From assembly GCA_037953625.1 (NCBI GenBank), contig CM075651.1:105215001-105279000 (forward strand): a stretch of 64,000 nucleotides of DNA. Direction: 5' to 3'. The notes beneath the pieces are model-generated. The model was given only the letters and a program-made list of their open reading frames with translations. It had not been told where the DNA came from and made no database searches. The stretch is from Crotalaria pallida. Lineage: Eukaryota > Streptophyta > Magnoliopsida > Fabales > Fabaceae. Below, piece after piece: positions 59,407 through 64,000 of the stretch. The translations under genes were made by a program, and so were the position numbers. The first letter of the stretch is position 1; each line of letters begins with the position of its first letter.

Positions 59407-62400
59407 GCTTGAGTCCCCAAGGGACATAGAGGGTCTAGAATGAGTCCATGGAGGTTCTAACAAGTGTAGAATGGTTAAGAGAGTATTCTAAAGGCTTAGA
59501 ATGGTCTAGGAATGTGTATTAGGACTTATAATAACCATTAGAATGATCATAAATATTGCATGGTACCCCAAGGGACGTAGAGGGTGTAGCATGAGACCTT
59601 GGAGGTTCTAACATGTGTAGAATGGTTAAGAGAGTATTCTAAAGGCTTAGAATGGTCTAGGAATGTGTATTAGGACTTATAAGAACCATTAGAATGATCC
59701 TAAACAATGCTTGAGTCCCCAAGGGACGTAGAGGGTCTAGCATGTGTCCTTGGAAGTTCTAACAGGTGTAGAATGGTTAAGAGAGTATTCTAATGGCTTA
59801 GAATGGTCTAGGAATGTGTATTAGGACTTATAATAACCATTAGAATGATCCTAAACATTGCTTGAGTCCCCAAGGGACCTAGAGCGTGTAGCATGAGTCC
59901 TTAGAGGTTCTAACAGGTGTAGAATGGTTAAGAGAGTATTCTAAAGGCTTAGAAGGGTCTAGGAATGTGTATTAGGACTTATAAGAACCATTAGAATGAT
60001 CCTAAACATTGCTTGAGTCCCCAAGGGACATAGAGGGTGTAGCATGAGTCCTTGGAGGTTCTAACAGCTGTAGAATGGTTAAGAGAGTATTCTAAAGGCT
60101 TAGAATGGTCTAGGAATGTGTATTAGGACATATACGAACCTTTAGAATGATCCTAAACATTGCTAGGTATCCCAAGGGACGTAGAAGGTGTAGCATGAAT
60201 CCTTGGAGGTTCTAACAAGTGTAGAATGATTAAGAGAGTATTCTAAAGGCTTAGAATGGTCTATGAATGTGTATTAGGACATATATGAACCTTTAGAATG
60301 ATCCTAAACATTCCTAGGTATCCCAAGGGACGTAGAAGGTGTAGCATGAATCCTTGGAGGTTCTAACAAGTGTAGAATGGTTAAGAGAGTATTCTAAAGG
60401 CTTAGAACGGTGTAGGAATGTGTATTAGGACTTATATGAACCATAAGAATGATCCTAAACATTGCTTGAGTCCCCAAGGGACGTAGAGGTTGTAGCATAA
60501 GTCCTTGGAGGTTCTAACTAGTGTAGAATGGGTAAGAGAGTATTCTAAAGGCTTAGAATGGTCTAGGAATGTGTATTAGGACATATATGAACCTTTAGAA
60601 TGATCCTAAACATTGCTAGGTATCCCAAGGGACGTAGAAGGTGTAGCATGAATCCTTGGAGGTTCTAACAAGTATAGAATGATTAAGAGAGTATTCTAAA
60701 GGCTTAGAATGGTCTAGGAATGAGTATTAGGACTTATATGAACCATTAGAATGATCCTAAACATTGCTTGAGTCCCCAAGGGATGTAGAGATTGTAGCAT
60801 GAGTCCTTGGAGGTTCTAACATGTGTAGAATTGTTAAGAGAGTATTCTAAAGGCTTAGAATGGTCTAGGAATGTGTATTAGGACTTATAAGAACCTTTAG
60901 AATGATCCTAAAAATTGCTAGGTATCCCAAGGGACGTAGAAGGTGTAGCATGAGTTCTTGGAGGTTCTAACAAGTGTAGAATGGTTAAGAGAGTATTCTA
61001 AAGGCTTAGAATGGTCTAGGACTGTTTATTAGGACATATACGAACCTTTAGAATGATCCTAAACACTGCTTGGTGCCCCAAGGCACGTAAAGGGTGTAGC
61101 ATGAGTCCTTGGAGGTTCTAACAAGTGTAGAATGGTTAAGAGAGTATGCTAAAGGCTTAGAAGGGTCTAGGAATGTGTATTAGGACATATACGAACCTTT
61201 AGAATGATCCTAAACATTGCTTGGTACCCCTAGGGATGTAGAGGGTGTAGCATTAGTCCTTGGAGGTTCTAACAAGTGTAGAATGGTTAAGAGAGTATTC
61301 TAAAGGCTTAGAGTGGTCAAGGAATGTGTATTAGGACTTATACTAACCTTTAGAATGATCCTAAACATTGCTTGGTACCCCTTGGGACGTAGATGGTGTA
61401 GCATGAGTACTTGGAGGTTCTAACAAGTGTAGAATGGTTAACAGAGTATTCTAAAGGCTTAGAACGGTCTAGGAATGTGTATTAGGACTTATATGAACCA
61501 TTAGAATGATCCTAAACATTGCTTGAGTCACCAAGGGATGTAGAGGTTGTAGCATCAGTCCTTGGAGGTTCTTACTAGTGTAGAATGGTTAAGAGAGTAT
61601 TCTAAAGGCTTAGAATGGTCTAGGAATGTGTATTAGGACTTATAAGAACCATTAGACTGATCCTAAACACTGCTTGGTGCCTCAAGGCACGTAAAGGGTG
61701 TAGCATGAGTCCTTGGAGGTTCTAACAGGTGTAGAATGGTTAAGAGAGTATTCTAGAGGCTTAGAATGGTCTAGGAATGTGGATTAGGACTTATAAGAAC
61801 CATTAGAATGATCCTAAACACTGCTTGGTGCCCCAAGGCACGTAAAGGTTGTAGCATGAGTCCTTGGAGGTTCTAACAAGAGTAGAATGGTTAAGAGAGT
61901 ATTCTAGAGGCTTAGAATGGTCTAGGAATGTGTATTAGGACTTATAAGAACCATTAGAATGATCCTAAACACTGCTTGGTGCCCCAAGGCACGTAAAGGG
62001 TGTAGCATGAGTCCTTGGAGGTTCTAACAAGTGTAGAATGGTTAAGAGAGTATGCTAAAGGCTTAGAAGGGTCTAGGAATGTGTATTAGGACTTATAAGA
62101 ACCATTAGAATGATCCTAAACATTGCTTGAGTCCCCAAGGGACGTAGAGGGTGTAGCATGAGTCCTTGGAGGTTCTAACAGCTGTAGAATGGTTAAGAGA
62201 GTATTCTAAAGGCTTAGAATGGTCTAGGAATGTGTATTAGGACATATACGAACCTTTAGAATGATCCTAAACATTGCTAGGTATCCCAAGGGACGTAGAA
62301 GGTGTAGCATGAATCCTTGGAGGTTCTAACAAGTGTAGAATGATTAAGAGAGTATTCTAAAGGCTTAGAATGGTCTATGAATGTGTATTAGGACATATAT

Positions 62401-64000
62401 GAACCTTTAGAATGATCCTAAACATTGCTAGGTATCCCAAGGGACGTAGAAGGTGTAGCATGAATCCTTGGAGGTTCTAACAAGTGTAGAATGGTTAAGA
62501 GAGTATTCTAAAGGCTTAGAACGGTGTAGGAATGTGTATTAGGACTTATATGAACCATTAGAATGATCCTAAACATTGCTTGAGTCCCCAAGGGATGTAG
62601 AGGTTGTAGCATAAGTCCTTGGAGGTTCTAACTAGTGTAGAATGGGTAAGAGAGTATTCTAAAGGCTTAGAATGGTCTAGGAATGTGTATTAGGACATAT
62701 AAGAACCTTTAGAATGATCCTAAAAATTGCTAGGTATCCCAAGGGACGTAGAAGGTGTAGCATGAGTTCTTGGAGGTTCTAACAAGTGTAGAATGGTTAA
62801 GAGAGTATTCTAAAGGCTTAGAATGGTCTAGGACTGTTTATTAGGACTTATACGAACCTTTAGAATGATCCTAAACATTGCTTGGTACCCCTAGGGACGT
62901 AGAGGGTGTAGCATTAGTCCTTGGAGGTTCTAACAAGTGTAGAATGGTTAAGAGAGTATTCTAAAGGCTTAGAATGGTCAAGGAATGTGTATTAGGACTT
63001 ATACTAACCTTTAGAATGATCCTAAACATTGCTTGGTACCCCTAGGGACGTAGATGGTGTAGCATGAGTACTTGGAGGTTCTAACAAGTGTAGAATGGTT
63101 AACAGAGTATTCTAAAGGCTTAGAACGGTCTAGGAATGTGTATTAGGACTTATATGAACCATTAGAATGATCCTAAACATTGCTTGAGTCACCAAGGGAT
63201 GTAGAGGTTGTAGCATAAGTCGTTGGAGGTTCTTACTAGTGTAGAATGGTTAAGAGAGTATTCTAAAGGCTTAGAATGGTCTAGGAATGTGTATTAGGAC
63301 TTATAAGAACCATTAGAATGATCCTAAACACTGCTTGGTGCCCCAAGGCACGTAAAGGGTGTAGCATGAGTCCTTGGAGGTTCTAACAAGTGTAGAATGG
63401 TTAAGAGAGTATTCTAAAGGCTTAAAAGGGTCTAGAAATGTGCATTAGGACTTATAAGAACCATTAGAATGATCCTAAACATTGCTTGAGTCCCCAAGGG
63501 ACGTAGAGGGTGTAGCATGAGTCCTTGGAGGTTCTAACAGCTGTAGAATGGTTAAGAGAGTATTCTAAAGGCTTAGAATGGTCTAGGAATGTGTATTAGG
63601 ACATATACGAACCTTTAGAATGATCCTAAACATTGCTAGGTATCCCAAGGGACGTAGAAGGTGTAGCATGAATCCTTGGAGGTTCTAACAAGTGTAGAAT
63701 GATTAAGAGAGAATTCTAAAGGCTTAGAATGGTCTATGAATGTGTATTTGGACTTATACGAACCTTTAGAATGATCCAAAACATTACTTGGTACCCCTAG
63801 GGACGTAGAGGGTGTAGCATGAGTCCTTGGAGGTTCTAACAAGTGTAGAATGGTTAAGAGAGTATTCTAAAGGCTTAGAATGGTCTAGGAATGTTTATTA
63901 GGACTTATACGAAACTTTAGAATGATCCTAAACATTGCTTGGTACCCCTAGGGACGTAGAGGGTGTAGCATTAGTCCTTGGAGGTTCTAACAAGTGTAGA
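59407..64000 (+). repeat. Divergent right-hand part of the array
   Basis: Monomers still run at exactly 151 bp (59407, 59558, 59709 and on to 63937) but carry many changes not seen to the left. From 60162 they include GCTAGGTATCCC with GTAGAAGGTG and GCATGAATCC, GACATATACGAACCTTTAG, GCTTGGTGCCCCAAGGCACG with GTAAAGGG, GCTTGGTACCCCTAGGG with GCATTAGTCC, ACAGCTGTAG and TTAACAGAG. Weak HOR order is visible: 60011-60614 resembles 62125-62728 (offset 2114), 61219-61671 resembles 62880-63332 (offset 1661), and ACAGCTG recurs near 60064, 62178 and 63537. Copies differ more from one another than in the left part. Confidence 0.85.
63937..64000 (+). repeat. Partial monomer at the window edge
   Basis: 64 bp of a GCTTGGTACCCCTAGGG / GCATTAGTCC monomer, cut by the window end. 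The array therefore continues to the right. The left end begins at what I use as a monomer start, so the array probably continues there too. Confidence 0.95.

Larger units (their letters stand above)
1..64000 (+). repeat. Satellite DNA array, 151-bp monomer, whole window
   Basis: The whole window is a head-to-tail tandem array of a 151-bp monomer, all copies in one orientation. Monomer starts were walked by eye from base 1 and re-anchored at many line positions: 1, 152, 303, 454, 605 and so on to 63937. The total is 425 complete monomers plus 64 bp. Every copy carries the same core blocks in the same order: CCAAGGGAC, GTCCTTGGAGGTTCTAAC, TAGAATGG, TATTCTAAAGG, TTAGAATGGTCTAGG, TTAGAATGATCCTAAAC. 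No unique sequence, transposon, microsatellite or gene interrupts it. Long uniform arrays of roughly nucleosome-length monomers are typical of centromeric or subtelomeric satellites in eukaryotes; which one this is cannot be told from the window. I do not recognise the family by name. Confidence 0.97.

Noticed and set aside
63636..63842. Minus-strand open frame of 68 codons at the right edge
   Set aside because: Same origin as the others: two adjacent monomers read in the one frame that happens to lack stops, again from a TTG. It has diverged along with the satellite.
1..64000. CRISPR array
   Set aside because: Repeats are 151 bp and fully contiguous; there are no short repeats separated by unique spacers.

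Overview
The window is one uninterrupted tandem satellite array. A monomer of about 151 bp (about 42% GC in the first copy) repeats head to tail, always in the same orientation, from base 1 to base 64000. Walking the monomer starts (GCATGG, GCTTGA or close variants) gives 425 complete monomers plus a 64-bp fragment at the right end. The indel monomers I found (eight of 121 bp, three of 154 bp, three of 150 bp, one of 146 bp) account exactly for the departure from 425 x 151. I see no protein-coding gene, tRNA, rRNA, CRISPR array, transposon or unique sequence. The window is non-bacterial in character and suggests constitutive heterochromatin, possibly a centromeric or pericentromeric block, of a eukaryote with CpG methylation. 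A plant or an animal would both fit. I do not recognise the satellite family, and the species cannot be told from the sequence.

The monomers fall into classes set by diagnostic bases (start GCATGGTACC or GCTTGAGTCC; GGCTAAG, GGTTAAG or GTTTAAG; GTCGTATAAG, ACTTATAATAAC or ACTTATAAGAAC). These classes form a mosaic of higher-order repeats (HORs). From left to right: a 604-bp four-monomer HOR (1-4077); a 906-bp six-monomer HOR and mixed units (4078-7567); a 2573-bp duplication (7568-12366); 453-bp and 1933-bp duplications (12332-16429); a 1480-bp ten-monomer HOR in about 2.9 copies (16430-20657); a 1631-bp duplication (20215-23066); 604-bp and 453-bp duplications (23628-26495); a 2416-bp sixteen-monomer HOR (27100-31570); a heterogeneous stretch (31571-34950); a 1057-bp seven-monomer HOR in two separated blocks (34951-38574 and 40839-43455); a 2.6-3.3 kb HOR family of 17-22 monomers (about 43456-59406); and a visibly more diverged edge (59407-64000).

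Nothing here works together as genes do. What the sequence records is how a satellite evolves: unequal exchange in whole-monomer steps, hybrid monomers at exchange points, a 30-bp deletion between short direct repeats that was then spread by HOR amplification, CpG decay to CpA and TpG, and a 7-bp inverted repeat kept in most monomers but broken in one class. The short minus-strand open frames of about 75 codons are by-products of the repeat that open at TTG, not ATG, and are not annotated as genes.
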